NCBI GenBank assembly: GCA_006384855.1
Contig: VCJN01000319.1
Coordinates: 1-64,000, forward strand
Direction of reading: 5' to 3'
Source of the DNA: Tetraselmis striata
Lineage: Eukaryota > Chlorophyta > Chlorodendrophyceae > Chlorodendrales > Chlorodendraceae
DNA length: 64,000 nucleotides
In this document: piece after piece, positions 44,814 to 57,109 of the stretch
How positions within the stretch are numbered: position 1 is the stretch's first letter
Layout: each line of letters starts with the position of its first letter
Notes under the pieces: generated by a model
What the model saw: the letters and a program-made list of their open reading frames with translations, nothing else
What the model was told of the DNA's origin: nothing
Database searches by the model: none
Position numbers and translations under genes: made by a program

Positions 44814-45412
44814 TAAGGTACCCGTTCCTGTACTGGAAAGTAACGGTGCTGGTGAGGTGTACGGTTACGGTACAGATGCCCAGCAGTATAAGTAGCGACT
44901 AAGGATTAATCCTCGTCGCTCGCGCGGCGGCACCCGTAAGGATTAGATCGCTGTATGACACACGATTCGCCTATGACAAATCAATGCTATCTACATACAT
45001 GGTAGTTACCGCTGCTACACATCCAATTCACCTGACTCTAGTCGCTAATCTCTGCTACCTACCATATCTGGTGCTGCTACACACAGTAGTCGTTGAACCA
45101 CCGGTACATGGGGCGCTCCATAAATAAAGGATTAAAGACAGCGCTAATGGTACGGTGCTAGTACGTAGCTGTGAGGAAAGGTGCGCGCGGTGAAGGTGGT
45201 GAGTGCTATTCCACTGAGTGGTGGTGGAGTATGGTCTCATTACATGCCCTGGCGCCGTGCCTGATATATCAGGCGGCGCGGTGTGGCCAGCAGGGCGCGG
45301 GAGCAGCCCCTCATCTGACGGGCGCGCGACACGCGCCTCATTGGCAATGATGATTAGGGCTAGTGAGGGTATCGGATATATCCTCACAGTATCTGTGCAG
45401 CTGTACTCTGAA

Positions 45413-45632
45413 TTACATCAGGGCTTTCACAAAGCGCACTACAACAGAACTAACAACAACTATGAAAGGTTGCCATCAAAAGAGAGACATAAGCCTGAAA
45501 CCAAGGTCGAGCAGGAGGACAGGGAGCCAAGAACCAAGAAGGAGCCAAGGGAACCACGAAGTCACTTAGCTGCCAGGAACTAAAGGAAGCCCCGCCCCGG
45601 AGTAGGCTATCAGGCGCGGCGAGGACGCTGTG
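45413..45632 (+). repeat. Dispersed repeat, copy 2
   Basis: Begins TTACATCAGGGCTTTCACAA and follows the same order as copies at 6504-6812 and 53300-53690, ending earlier. No inverted partner lies nearby. Confidence 0.75.
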
Positions 45633-47255
45633 CAACTGTATTGGTACCCCTAATATAGGTATCGCCATCATCGTAGCGAGTTGACGACTGGATAATGAGG
45701 TAGCAGCAGAGGGCGATATCCGTTCAGGCACTTCGAAACTTTGTCGCCAGCCAACCTGCTGAGTTCCGCCGTCACCTGTCGCGCACACGGCGGGGGCTGT
45801 TGCAGCGGGTCTCGGCTTGCGTGCATGGTACCCTGGGCGGCATTCTCTCTGCCGGTGTGCAGATGGCCAAGTCTGATGCGTGTGCTCGTGCCCACTCTGC
45901 GGCTTCTCATGTTACTGCTTCCACCCCGCAGTCGCTGTAGAGGACCTTTCTGATTGCCTTTTATTTTGGTGATTTCCGATTTCGCCTTCTGCTGCTAGCT
46001 CATGTAAGTAGCAGAGGGCGATATCAGGAAATCACCAAAAAAAAGGCGACTAGATGATCAGCAAGCGCAGTACCCGTAGTGACTACCTGTAACAGCTCGT
46101 AGGGACGCGCTGCAAGGGTTTCACTGGTGCCAGTCCTGTCCCGGGGGCGGGAAAAACAATACAGCTCGGGTACTGGTTCAGGTACCGTTATCACGATAAT
46201 AAATTTATTTTAGCGACTACAGGACTATTTTACGAAAGATTATGAATCGCCAATGTCCGCCTATGTGTAAACTACCAGTATTACACATGTTAAATCCAAA
46301 AATATATGTCGTCGGTAGGCGGTGCTAATTCAGGACGATGACGTCATGTATAAGAGTCATATGACTCATGAAAAAGGGACCGACGAGGATACATCCAGAT
46401 ATATATCATCCTTAATGATCTCCGTGCTTGCGTATACCGTACGAGTATCTTCCAGGATTATGCACGCGTTCCATGCGCGATTGCATTTGATGCGAATAAA
46501 TAATGTCGAGTAATGAATGCATCATCAGACACCCCGCTACCGCCGCGGCAATCCATAGCGACCTAATTCTTGCGCCTCAGCTGCTCTGATCGTCGGCCGC
46601 CGAGTCGTCACGGGAGACGCATCTCCTGGTACTTGTCGCGAGCCGACGCCGACGCTCGTGCCAACGACGATGCTCAGCACTCAGGCCCAAAATAGGAACT
46701 TCGGCATCGTTCACGCTGCAAGCATTTCTAGGTTGCCACGGGGAGTACAGCCGCTCTGGAAACTGGCGTGATCAGCCTGCCCGTCTTGGTACGGCCACCT
46801 ACTGTACTCGTGTAATTACTGATGGTGCTCGCGTGATTTCTGCCGGATATGAAGTGTTTCACGCGTAATTCCACCAGTGCGTGTCTCGAGGCTCGCCATT
46901 GAGCGCAGCCTCTGCTGAATTGTGTGAGAGCATTTCCGCTCAATAGCACCGCGGTGCTCATGTTTGCATAGGATGTTTTGTTGAGCCCTGGCAAACAGGT
47001 CATCGCGAGACGCTGACGACATAACAAGGTGGGTGCATTTGCAGGTGCGGGAAGCTGACGTCACTGCGACTCGTCATACGAGGGTTGCAGCATCAGCAGC
47101 GCTCACCGCTGCGCTACGGACGCAGCAGGCACTGCCAATCCCGCCTTGGGCTACCATAATCCTTTGTCGAGTGAGGATCGGGCGCGCGCGTCCCCAGTTG
47201 GACCAGCCGCGTGCTGGAATCCTGGCGCCACAGGTGTCCACGTGGGGCGACCGCC
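45633..47255. other. Intergenic region upstream of the Mei2-like gene
   Basis: No supported gene. Short frames on both strands only. The 5' UTR of the Mei2-like gene presumably begins in the GC-rich part after about 47.0 kb. Confidence 0.4.
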
Positions 47256-50215
47256 ATGGCGGCGGTACAGCCGTTGGAGGCTACTCTCAGGGAGCTAGAC
47301 ATCAGCAAACCAGTACTTTCACCGGCGAATGATGGCGGATCGTTTGTCGTGGAGGAAACGCGTCTCGTAAGCGACGATGCAAGCTCCTCGGCATCTTCGT
47401 TTTCCAAGACCCTCAATCCGAACGCCCAGTGTTTTTCACCGACAACGCCATCACAGCCTCCGACTCCCTCTTCCCGAATAAGTGGCGCCCCGTCGTCGAA
47501 CGACCACTCCGCCATGGCACAGCCGACGGGGTACGAAATGCCGCACGCCCAGTCCCCTCCACCGCCCCCGCATCCTCCCTCGGCAGCTACCGCCTTTCTT
47601 TCTCCGTCGAGCCTGCCGTCTCGACCGCCAGAGGCTCTGCCGCAACACCACCCGGCACTGCCTTGGATGTATCAGCACCCTGCCCCGGCGACCTTGATGA
47701 TGGAGGCGACAGTAGGGCCAGCCGCGATGGCGCCTCAATCGTATATCCTGCCCATGCCGCCGCCTTCAGAGCCGGCACACCGCCCGATTACCCCCCCGCC
47801 GGGGATGTATGCCTACCTTCACAGTCCTCCTCCTAAACCACCCCCAGGCGCGCCTCCCTCCCTGATGTGTGAATAGCACTGAAAATGGGGCTCTGCAAAC
47901 TATGGCATCAATGATTGTATGAAGGCGTGGAGAGTATCTGAGCTGCTGCTGTCCTGTGCAATGCGATGCAGGTCACTTCATGGGAATGTCGCCACCCTCA
48001 GCATACGGCTGGGTCACTTATGGACCGGCATCACCTCCTCCGCCCCCACCACCCGCACCCTCTCATGCCTTCAATCCATACATGCCTCCTCCAGCGCCAG
48101 GCATGGCCCGGGCGCTGCAGCTGGTCTCATACGGCGAGTACCCAGCACAGGAGGTGAGTGCCTGAAATGTCCGAGCAGGACGCACCCGCCTAGCAGCCGA
48201 CTTTGCCAAATACTCACAGCAACCAATACTCGACATGAAGAACTGCGCCATCCTGATTGGTTGGTCTATGCACCCAACATTTGCCTGGCTAATTGCATTC
48301 ATGTGCCATATGTGTCCCGCGTACATGTCAGGTACCAGCAAGTCACAAGCAGCGGCCATCAACCATCAAAAGCACATTGCAAAGCACCCTGCGTGGAGCG
48401 CAGCAAGGTATTCTCCCCACCCGCTTCCTTCCGCCCATGGCCTCATCTACTCCTCACCTGCTCATGTGAAGCCACACACCGTGACTTCCCATTGTCAAGC
48501 ATCGACGCTGATATCACTTCTCTGACATTTTTTTCCGGCAGGCGCAGGGCAGAAATCCAAAGACGAGCATCACTCCGCTCAACACGTAAAATCCCCATAT
48601 TCATCCAAAGATCCCCCTCTGCCCGGCGTTGCACGTCGTAGTTTCCCTTTCTCTGGATCGGCCAGGGGCTCAGTACCTTCACAGCTGTTCCCTTGATGGC
48701 CAGCTGACAATACCCACGTGTCTCTTGGAATTCTGCGGTGCTTCAGGCTGGAAGGCACGCCGCACCGAGAGGGAGCAATGCACCGCAGGGAAGACGGAGC
48801 ATCGATTCGGTGGCTCACCATAGACATAGCAACCAGGCCTCTGGTGCTGGGCAGGGCTCATCAGCCAACTGCCACAACCAGTCTGATGGCTCTTCTGGGC
48901 GGCGGTCATGTGACGGCCGCGTGGCTGGTAGAGATTCCAAGGCCAGTACACAGGCCTCAAAGGACAGCAGGCGGGACTCGCTGGAGGAGGTGCGCCGGCA
49001 AAGATTGTGCGGGATGCGCCTGATGCAAACCGGGTACAAGCACTGACCTTGAACGTGCCTCTGTGCTGCGTAGTTTGCCTTTGATGTGGCAGAGGCCCGT
49101 GGCAGCGCAACCCCACGGACAACGCTGATGATACGCAACATTCCGAACAAATACAGCCAGAAAATGTTGCTGGCGCTGCTGGATAGGAGCCTCAGGTATA
49201 CCAGCCACTGCGCACCCCGTGCTGATGTGGACAGCCTGCAGGTTATTCCCCGGCACTGTGCACATCTGCTGACCTTCTCGATCGCTTGACATCCGTGCTG
49301 CAGCGCCCGGTACGACTTCTTCTATTTACCGATCGACTATAAGAACAGGTGCAACCTTGGCTACGCGTTCATCAATTTCAGGGTGGGTCGCGACACTCCC
49401 GCCCCTCCCGCAGGCCAACCCGCTGAATGCGGTGTAATCTCGCGCCGGCTGGGTTGTCAGCTCATACTCTGCTCCTCCGCCCAGGCGGGTGTTGATGCTG
49501 CTATCTTCTACGAACAGTTCCACAACAAGCGATGGCAGGACTTCAACTCCAAGAAGGTCCGGCGACCCATGCATTCCACTGTTCCACTAGGGCTACTCTC
49601 CCCAATGAACATGCCCACGTTGGTTAACTACGCAGCGCTGTTTCCGCCCAACAGGTTTGCGTCATCACATACGCCAAAGTACAAGGCAGGTGCGCTCTGG
49701 TCGAGCACTTCAAAAACTCGAAGTTTCCTTGCGATAAGCTGGACTACCTGCCTTTGGTGAGCTTTCACGGACGACATGCAGTGACTTGCTGGTGCCATGA
49801 TCTCACAGCCTTGCTGCTGACTGCTACCATACTCTCCTTCTGGCGTGCTTTGCCGGCTTCCCTGTGCATCATGGATATGAGCATAGGACCTGGGATCCCT
49901 GCCTGATTAAATGTCACTGGATTCTATGAGCTGTACTGATCTCTCTCTCACTCCAGGTTTTCGAGCCGCTTGAGCCAAGCAGCGATACAATACAAAGCGA
50001 CGCTGCTGTTGCCGAGCGGCCCCCTAAAATGAAGGTGCGCTAACTTGTAAAGAACGGGAGATGGTTCTGCTGCGCCAAATCAGGGAGCAGGCGCCTGCTG
50101 CAATGAGTATCTCCGGCTGCTCAGATCTTTTTGCGTATGCGGTGCCTTGCAGGCTGTGCCCATCACGCTTTGTGGCGCGCCCTCTACCTCAATAAACATG
50201 GTCACGGCGCATTAG
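47256..50215 (+). CDS. Mei2-like RNA-binding protein
   Basis: Eleven exons: 47256-47868, 47972-48153, 48332-48407, 48542-48672, 48747-48989, 49074-49195, 49304-49382, 49485-49556, 49655-49756, 49957-50034 and 50153-50215 (TAG), GT-AG and phase-consistent, 586 residues. The ATG has a strong context (CCGCCATGG). The first half is disordered and very Pro-rich; a Ser/Arg/Gln-rich linker follows; residues about 424-550 are the Mei2 C-terminal RRM ([76 protein letters not shown]). Mei2 proteins bind RNA and act in meiotic entry in yeast and development in plants. Only this one RRM is present, whereas land-plant AML/TEL proteins have three. The role here (RNA regulation, perhaps sexual cycle) is inference. 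Confidence 0.92.
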
Positions 50216-53200
50216 GTAAGTCCGGCGCGTGGCATCTCTTGATTTATCCCACCGGAAACACTGGCAACCATCCATCGTTCCGCCCAATGTGCATGATCAG
50301 GGGATAAGCCGCGCTCCCTCACGCGTGCATGCATGTGCCCTCATGGCGTATTTAAGGATGTTGTGACAAAATGTTACCGCTGTTTTTGTCGTGTTGTTCC
50401 TCCTAATTGTCCTGGATATGACCCCGCTCACAGTGGACAGCACAGCACAGCACGCCCAGCAGCTGATATCTACCTGCTCAGTCTTCCTGAAGATGCTCCG
50501 ACGGTCTGCATTGTCAACACAGGGGGACAAGAGTAGCTGACTGCGAAGGTTTGTTTGTGCGGGATGACACAATAGTGCCCAAGTACATAAACTCCTTACA
50601 CCACCTTAAGGCGATGAGCATGATGTAAGCTATAACAGTTGAATAAACTAAACTTTATCAGGATCTGATAAGGCTAACAATGTTATCGTTCTGCTGGTAG
50701 ATTTATCATTTACTCTATCAACAAATGACACACCTTAGAAAGGTTGAATACTACCAGCAGGCACTGCAAATGCATTGCGGAGGAAGCACTTCATATCAAC
50801 AGAGGCGGGCGGCGCAATGGTCATCAATAAAATAAAAATATCAGCCGCTCATTCACGATAATGTAGCGTATTGCGAGCCGCGCACCGGCGATGGGTTCTT
50901 ATAATCAGTACTTGTATATATGAAGTAACTTGACAGTTGAATCAGCGATGCGTCTATTTTTCAGAAAATTTCAAAAGAACGGGTTCTATACCACTGGCCT
51001 ACAGTTCCATGAATTGCATTGCCAGCGCTTTGAAGTGCCAGCAGCGAGCGTTTGCATTGCCAGCGCTTTGAAGTACCAGAGTTTTTTTTCCCATTAATAC
51101 CAGCAGCGAGTAGCGAGTAGCGAGTACCAGTACCAGTGCCAGTAGTACCGGCAGCGAGCGTTCGCATTGCCAGCGCTTTGAAGTACCAGAGTTTTTTTTT
51201 CCATTACCAGCAGCGAGTACCAGTACCTCCCAACCGCTCGAGAGCGCGCTCGCTGCCTCATCAGACGGCGCAGATTCGTCTGCCATCCCGTTTCCAAAGC
51301 TGCACAGCACGTCCCAGGATCACCCACACACACACGTGCACGCGTGGCCCGGACTCTGAACCGCGTGCGCATCACTCATCCATCCCGCCTTCTGCGGGAT
51401 GCGGGCCGCTTTTAGGCGGCTTGCTGTGTTGTTTTTCTAATTCTGGGGAACTGCCCTTTTTGTAATTCACACCAGTACCTCCCAACCATGAGATCGTAAT
51501 CGGACGGCTGTGTAATTAAGGACCGTGGGTGGGCGGGCGGGTGGGTGGGTGGATTATAGTACTTAGTAGTACATGCCAGTAGATAAGCGCTTTAGTCATG
51601 CACCTATAGGCCCGATCCGCTGCACTATACGGGTACCCGTACGGCAATAAAGCTCACCGCCGAAAAATCGACGCTTCGCTGGATGATGAATTGATGATCA
51701 CCCAATCGCATTGATACTGCGATTAGTAAATGAATAATCATCACCGGTTGCGCAATATGTTTGGTATTGTCTAGCGACTGCGTTCCCAGGCAAAATTTTA
51801 GACCCATTGCTCAGAGACACTGTTGCCGCGCCCAATGGGCGGCATCACGCCGTTGTTGTCCTATGGTCGGCCCCTGAAGGCCGCCCCCCTGTTGAGCGGA
51901 TAGATGAAGACTGCTGAACATAAACCGCATCAGACGAAGGCATCGCAACTTTGGCGCCCCTGGTTCATCCGGTCAATGAGACAAGAGATGAACAATAGTG
52001 ATGCCCACATGACAAGTCAACTGCTTTGCAGCGTGCTTTGGTATAGTAGCTACACTCTAGGGATATATACGCACACACACATCCCCAACAACGGCGTATA
52101 CAAGTCCTCGCACCGCCCGACGTGCGTGCTGGTACTCGTAACCAGCAGCAGCATACTCATGTCAGGAGGATTAAGGAGCTTCTACTCCTGCGCATACTGG
52201 ACATAGCGAATATCTGCTTTCAGGTTGCAGCAGCACTAGCTGCTAGTAGCAGCAGTATATTACCGATGGCGCACTCACATAAGGATGACCTCGTCCCGCC
52301 GTTCATCGTGACATGGTACTTTGTCAACGGTACTTCTGAAACGAATTCATTATCACATGCTGCCGCAAACTTTACACCTTCATTCACAGAATCTCAGCAA
52401 GAAATCGAATAAATAAGGCTCTTCCGGTTTAATTTCCTGGTTGAGCTACCCCCCTCTGATTTTGCGGCTAGCTCGCTTTGTCAGGGAAGTCCAGTACTGT
52501 GCTGTAAAGTACTGCCATGGGACATTTAAGTAGGTTTCCGGCTGTTAATGCCTCCTGCGCATTGCTGCAAGTGCTATAGCAGTGCATTGCGATGAGAACA
52601 GACCACATAGAGTGCCAAACATGTAAACCACAATTACATGTCGCTGTGGCTACGCTCCTGACCCTCACGGCCTACCGTCTACTTGTTGCCCGCCCCTCGC
52701 TGTCACTGATCCCCGCTCGCTGTCACTTTGCCCCTGTCCATTAACTCATGCTCCTTTTGCATCAGGTTCGCCTCCACCTATTCGTCATGTCGCACCTGCA
52801 GCTACGACAATCTTATCAGCAGAGACTACGAAAACAAACAAAGGTGGTGTGCCGTGGTGGTGCAAAGACGATAGACTTAAGTGTTTTGACAATATTAAAG
52901 TGTATTGGTTACATGGTGGCCACCACCCGCTGCTATATATACTGTTATTGGCGTCGGCACTGGTCGTCAGACCATGTCGACCTATAGCAGCACGCTCACT
53001 GCGGAGAGCGTCACCGTGGAGAGTTGAACAGAAGGCGCAACGTCAGCCTTGTCATTGTATGGCATTATATAGTATATCTGGTACTGGCAAGTACAGAGCA
53101 AAACATGTATGTACATATATGTATACATATATACATATGTATATGTTTATGTAGATACATGTATATAAACATATGTATGTGTTTGTATAAATACATATAT

Positions 53201-53299
53201 ATATACACTTATTTATATATAAGTGCATATATAAATAAGTGGCGCGGCCTGCCGATGCTGTGGCATCACGCTACGCTGATATAGGGTGGTATGCACTCC
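50216..53299. other. Intergenic, repeat-bearing region
   Basis: No supported gene. Contents include three copies of a 21-nt unit (GCATTGCCAGCGCTTTGAAG...) at 51016, 51054 and 51164, a hairpin module at 51392-51423, a GGGTGGGTG-type G-rich stretch near 51.53 kb and a TA-rich simple repeat at about 53.10-53.24 kb. Confidence 0.45.
51392..51423 (-). repeat. Hairpin module copy, reverse orientation
   Basis: TGCGGGATGCGGGCCGCTTT then AGGCGGCTT, the reverse complement of the 42.2-42.7 kb modules; the neighbouring GCTGTGTTG also matches 42178-42199 in reverse. Confidence 0.6.
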
Positions 53300-54654
53300 T
53301 TACATCAGTGCTTTAGCATATGCGCACGAAAATCAGTAATAAAAGCAATTGTGAAAGGTTGCCGGCAAAAGAGAGATATAAGCATGAAACCAGCAAGGGT
53401 GAAGCAGAAGGCTAGGGAGCCAAGGGTCAAGGAAGAGTCACGGGAACCAGGAACCCACCAAGTCGCCAAGAAACCAAAGGGTCCAAAACCATGGAAGGCC
53501 GAGGAACGACCAGAAAAAACCGAAAGGGAAACATGAAACCCATGGGGACGCCTAGGGATGGGCCATCAGCCGCCGCGACGAGTGCGCTTGCAACCGATAA
53601 TGACCCGGGTCATAGCAAAACAGGCTGACGAGCGACGCGACGCAAACGCAGAAGCACCATCACGTGCCGCGCGCGCCGCAGCGACCCCCCCCCCCCCCGG
53701 AACATTGTCTGCATGCGCCATGTTGATGAGCAAGGAGAAACGGCGGCGCCACGCAGACAAGAGCTGGCCGATTTCTGGCCAATGTGGCTAGCTTTCGCGA
53801 GCTCCACCAAGAAATAACCCTCAATGCTGTGCGGGGCCAGGGAGCCGAACTCAGAGACGGCGAAGGGAACAAAACGAAGTATGCCGGCGGCGTTTCGGAC
53901 ACCCTCGTCAGACTTCTGGATTTTTTGGCGCTCTGCAGCCCGCCATGCAGTCGTTCAATATCCGAGCTTGACACTTAGAGGAGAGGTGCAATGGTGGTAT
54001 CGATAGCAACCGTGTTCCCGCGGATACCATCATACCCAAGAAGCCCAACATCGGCCGGCCGGCCGTCGCTGCCCTTAGTTCGGAAAAGAGACAAGCACCG
54101 ACGGGTCCGTGAGGAATTGGACACCCAATTCCCGCCCACGGCTAGGGCGGACTTAACGTCGTGGCAATCGAATGTCGGAAAGGACGGGTGCCGCCCACTC
54201 GTGTGCGGCGTGATTGGAGCTCCAATCGACTAGTCGCGCCCAGAGAAACGTACCATGTGATAATTAGGGTACGCGACCGCCCAAGCCGAAGGAGTGAACT
54301 CCACGCCAGCAGCCTCAAAACGGGCCAGCATATCTTGCTTGTACCGAGAAGGAGCAAAAAACACAAGGGCATGGCTCGCCGAGGGAGAGGACATGGGCCG
54401 CCGGAAGGCCGAATGGGCGGCAAACGGCAAAGCGGGACATGGAATCGTAGTACTCTGGGGAACGCTCACGGACTTCACCAATAAGGCGACCCTCACTGGG
54501 AATATATGGTGGTTCCCTTGGCTCCTCCTTGGTTCTTGGCTCCCTGGCCTCATGCTCGACCTTGGTTTCAGGCGTATGTCTCCCTTTTGCTGGCAACCTT
54601 TCAAGTTGCTGTTAGTTCTGTTTGTAGTGCGCATTTGTTAAAGCCCTGATGTAA
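53300..54654. mobile_element. Element bounded by inverted copies of the dispersed repeat
   Basis: The left end (TTACATCAGTGCTTT..., including GAAAGGTTGCCGGCAAAAG) and the right end in reverse complement (TTACATCAGGGCTTTAACAA..., including GAAAGGTTGCCAGCAAAAG) are inverted copies of one sequence of about 140-150 bp, so 1,355 bp is enclosed by terminal inverted repeats. Inside, short frames on both strands show coding character (ELADFWPMWLAFAS on plus; SRYKQDMLARFEAAGVEFTP on minus) but are broken. No transposase family was recognised. Copies at 6.5 and 45.4 kb show that the end sequence is dispersed. Confidence 0.5.
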
Positions 54655-55458
54655 TAATATGTTTGGTGGTACATATATTTAACATGATTATTATGAAACA
54701 TTTTACACTATTTTATTAGCGCTATGTTCCGTCGGTCGCCAAGGGGATTTATTTGTAATCCTAGTATAATAATAGCATGCAGGTAACCCGCCTTATTTTT
54801 TTAAAATACTACTACAGTATAGTACGTAGTACGGGTAAGCGACCACGTAAGCGACCCTTATATAAATTTTTTAAGCGTCCGCCTGCGCGCACATAAATGA
54901 GCGCACGCCAAATAGAGAGTCGATGAGCAGTGGTGCCCAGCATCAATAAATATACAAGATCAAGCCGCTGTTGGGAGTGTTTGCGGCAGAGACGGCCACC
55001 CCGACAAACAAGGCTGGCTTCCCATCGCTCTCACCGCATATCAGCTGCTGAGGTCACAGGCTGGCGAGGGTGGCAAGATGCAGTGCGCACCTGCATGTCC
55101 CGCTCAGCAGCAACGCAAGCTGTGTAGTGGTATTCGTCGGGCGACAACAACTCATCAGTACCAGTACCAGTACATTGGCGGTTTTGCGCGTATTTCGGAG
55201 CGTGCAGGGGTCGCGCGCCGGCATCAACTGAAGCGGGCGGCGGCCGTAAGACAATCGGAATCTCGCCCTTCGCCGCCGAATTGGCCAGCTACAGCCACTC
55301 ACCTGTACTCCACGCCGGCATCTGCTCAGTGGACCACCCAGCGCCCCAATCTTCCAGCACGAAAGCCGCCCTCTACCCCATACAGCACTCGTCTATCAAA
55401 GGACCAGCGCCAACTCCCCGCTGTGTTCGCGAGTGCCTCCGACTCCGAGGCCGTTAAA

Positions 55459-56815
55459 ATGATCACATTCGGCTACTGGAAGATTCGCGGCCTCGGTAAG
55501 CGCCCCCACCCCCCCTGCCAGCCCTAGTCGGCGCAGTTTGCTGTGCCTGCCCCAATCGTAGGCACGGCACCTCGATGTCCTCTTCTGTTTTCGCAACAAT
55601 ACAGGGGTCTGAAAAATGGGCGCTAGTAGTCACCGAGTACCGAGCTATCAGGGCAAAACCGTTGAATTTTGTATGGCCAGTGCTAGAGCCAGATCTTCGC
55701 GACAACACAGGGGCCTGAAAAGTGGACGCTAGCCACTGAGAGCCCGGCTACCCCGGGAAAACTGTTGACTCTGCAATGGATGGTGCGCAAGTAATGGGGC
55801 CAGAACTATGCTTGAAGCTGCAGGAATGATAGGGACTGCCCGCCCTGTGTGCCAGGCGCCGCCGCCCGGATGATGCTGGAGTATGCCGGTGTCGAGTACG
55901 AGGACGTGCAGTATGACGACGGCGCCAAGTGGTTCAAGGAGGACAAGCCAAAGCTGGCCAAGAAGAATCCCCTGATCAACCTGCCTTATCTCTGCGACGG
56001 CGACGTCGTGATATCACATAGCAACTCGATCTACATGTACCTCGGCGATAGACTGGGCCTCAAACCCAAGGAGGAGGCAGCGAGGCTGCTGGACAATCAG
56101 GTTGGCAACGGATGCAGCTCCTGCTGGGTCCGGCTGTCGGCGACGCATGCCGGGCCGGGTTTTCATTCAATAGTGTGCGATGCGTGTGTGGTGCCTCACA
56201 TGGAATAAAAGTGTGGAGGTGATTAAGGCCGAGGGTTGTCTATATTTATTTGGCATTTTCTCACACTGCACTGCCCATGGATTGAAATGCGCCAGGCGCT
56301 CATGGAGTGTGCCGACATTCGCAACGCCCTCATGGACCTGGTCTACCCCTTCAGAAACGTATGCCGCAGCCAGGAGGAGCATGAGGTGCAGCGCGGGAAG
56401 GTCCTGGAGACCAACCTTCCCAACTCCTATGCCAAGTTAGAGGCAGCTCTCGAGATGTCGGGAACGCCGTTCATGGGCGGCGAGACACCTGGCCCGAGTG
56501 ACTTCCATATTTTCGGTAATCCTGCAGCAAGTCTCGCCCCATTAGGTCATACGATTGCGTGGCACCAAAAGCATGCATCAGTGAGTAGCCCAATGCTCAC
56601 CCTGCTAAGATTGTGCCAACGTTTTCGCAGAGATGATCGACCAGCACGAGAAGATGGCGGCGCAGGTAAACGCGGCGTCCCCTATCGAGGCGTTCCCCAA
56701 GCTGAAGACCATGTACAACAAGTTCTTCGACATGCCTCAGCTCAAGAAGTACTTCGCATCGGAAGCTTACCAGCTGGACATGAACAACAGGATGGCCACC
56801 CCATATGTCTATTAG
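55459..56815 (+). CDS. Glutathione S-transferase, mu-class-like
   Basis: Four exons: 55459-55495, 55856-56100, 56296-56515 and 56631-56815 (TAG), phase-consistent, 228 residues from the ATG at 55459. The N-terminal thioredoxin-like domain has FGYWKIRGLG with the catalytic Tyr6 position of mu/alpha/pi classes, MMLEYAGVEYEDVQYDD, the cis-Pro NLPYL and the glutathione-binding SNSI. The helical C-terminal domain has FMGGETPGPSDFHIFE (the usual G-x-S/T-x-x-D cap) and ends MATPYVY. The enzyme conjugates glutathione to electrophiles in detoxification and redox defence. The frame is also open upstream to an ATG at 55078, which would add 127 residues; the family start favours 55459. Confidence 0.92.
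55565..55780. repeat. Diverged tandem duplication in GST intron 1
   Basis: Two segments of about 95 bp are related: one has CAGGGGTCTGAAAAATGGGC with GCTAGTAGTCACCGAG, the other CAGGGGCCTGAAAAGTGGAC with GCTAGCCACTGAGAG. They look like an old tandem duplication of intron sequence. Confidence 0.5.
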
Positions 56816-57109
56816 GATTCCATACTGTGATGCGCACCAATGTGCCAATGCAAGGGCCGGTGCTCTTGGCAGTGCCGGGTCAAGAGGGCTGAAATTAATC
56901 TGGCCGACTCTGAGTGTATCGCGAGCAGCACCACAGGCTGGAATGACTGCTGCGGGTTCAGGCCCATCACGTGCACGAGCGTTAGCGACTGGTGGTAACC
57001 TCAGGTAGCCAGTGTTGGCATGGTGCCTTGCTGTCACCGTGCAGTTCTGTGTGTGCATACCCGAATAAGCTTGTGCGCCAGTCGTGCCCGGCTGGACGGA
57101 ATCACTGGG

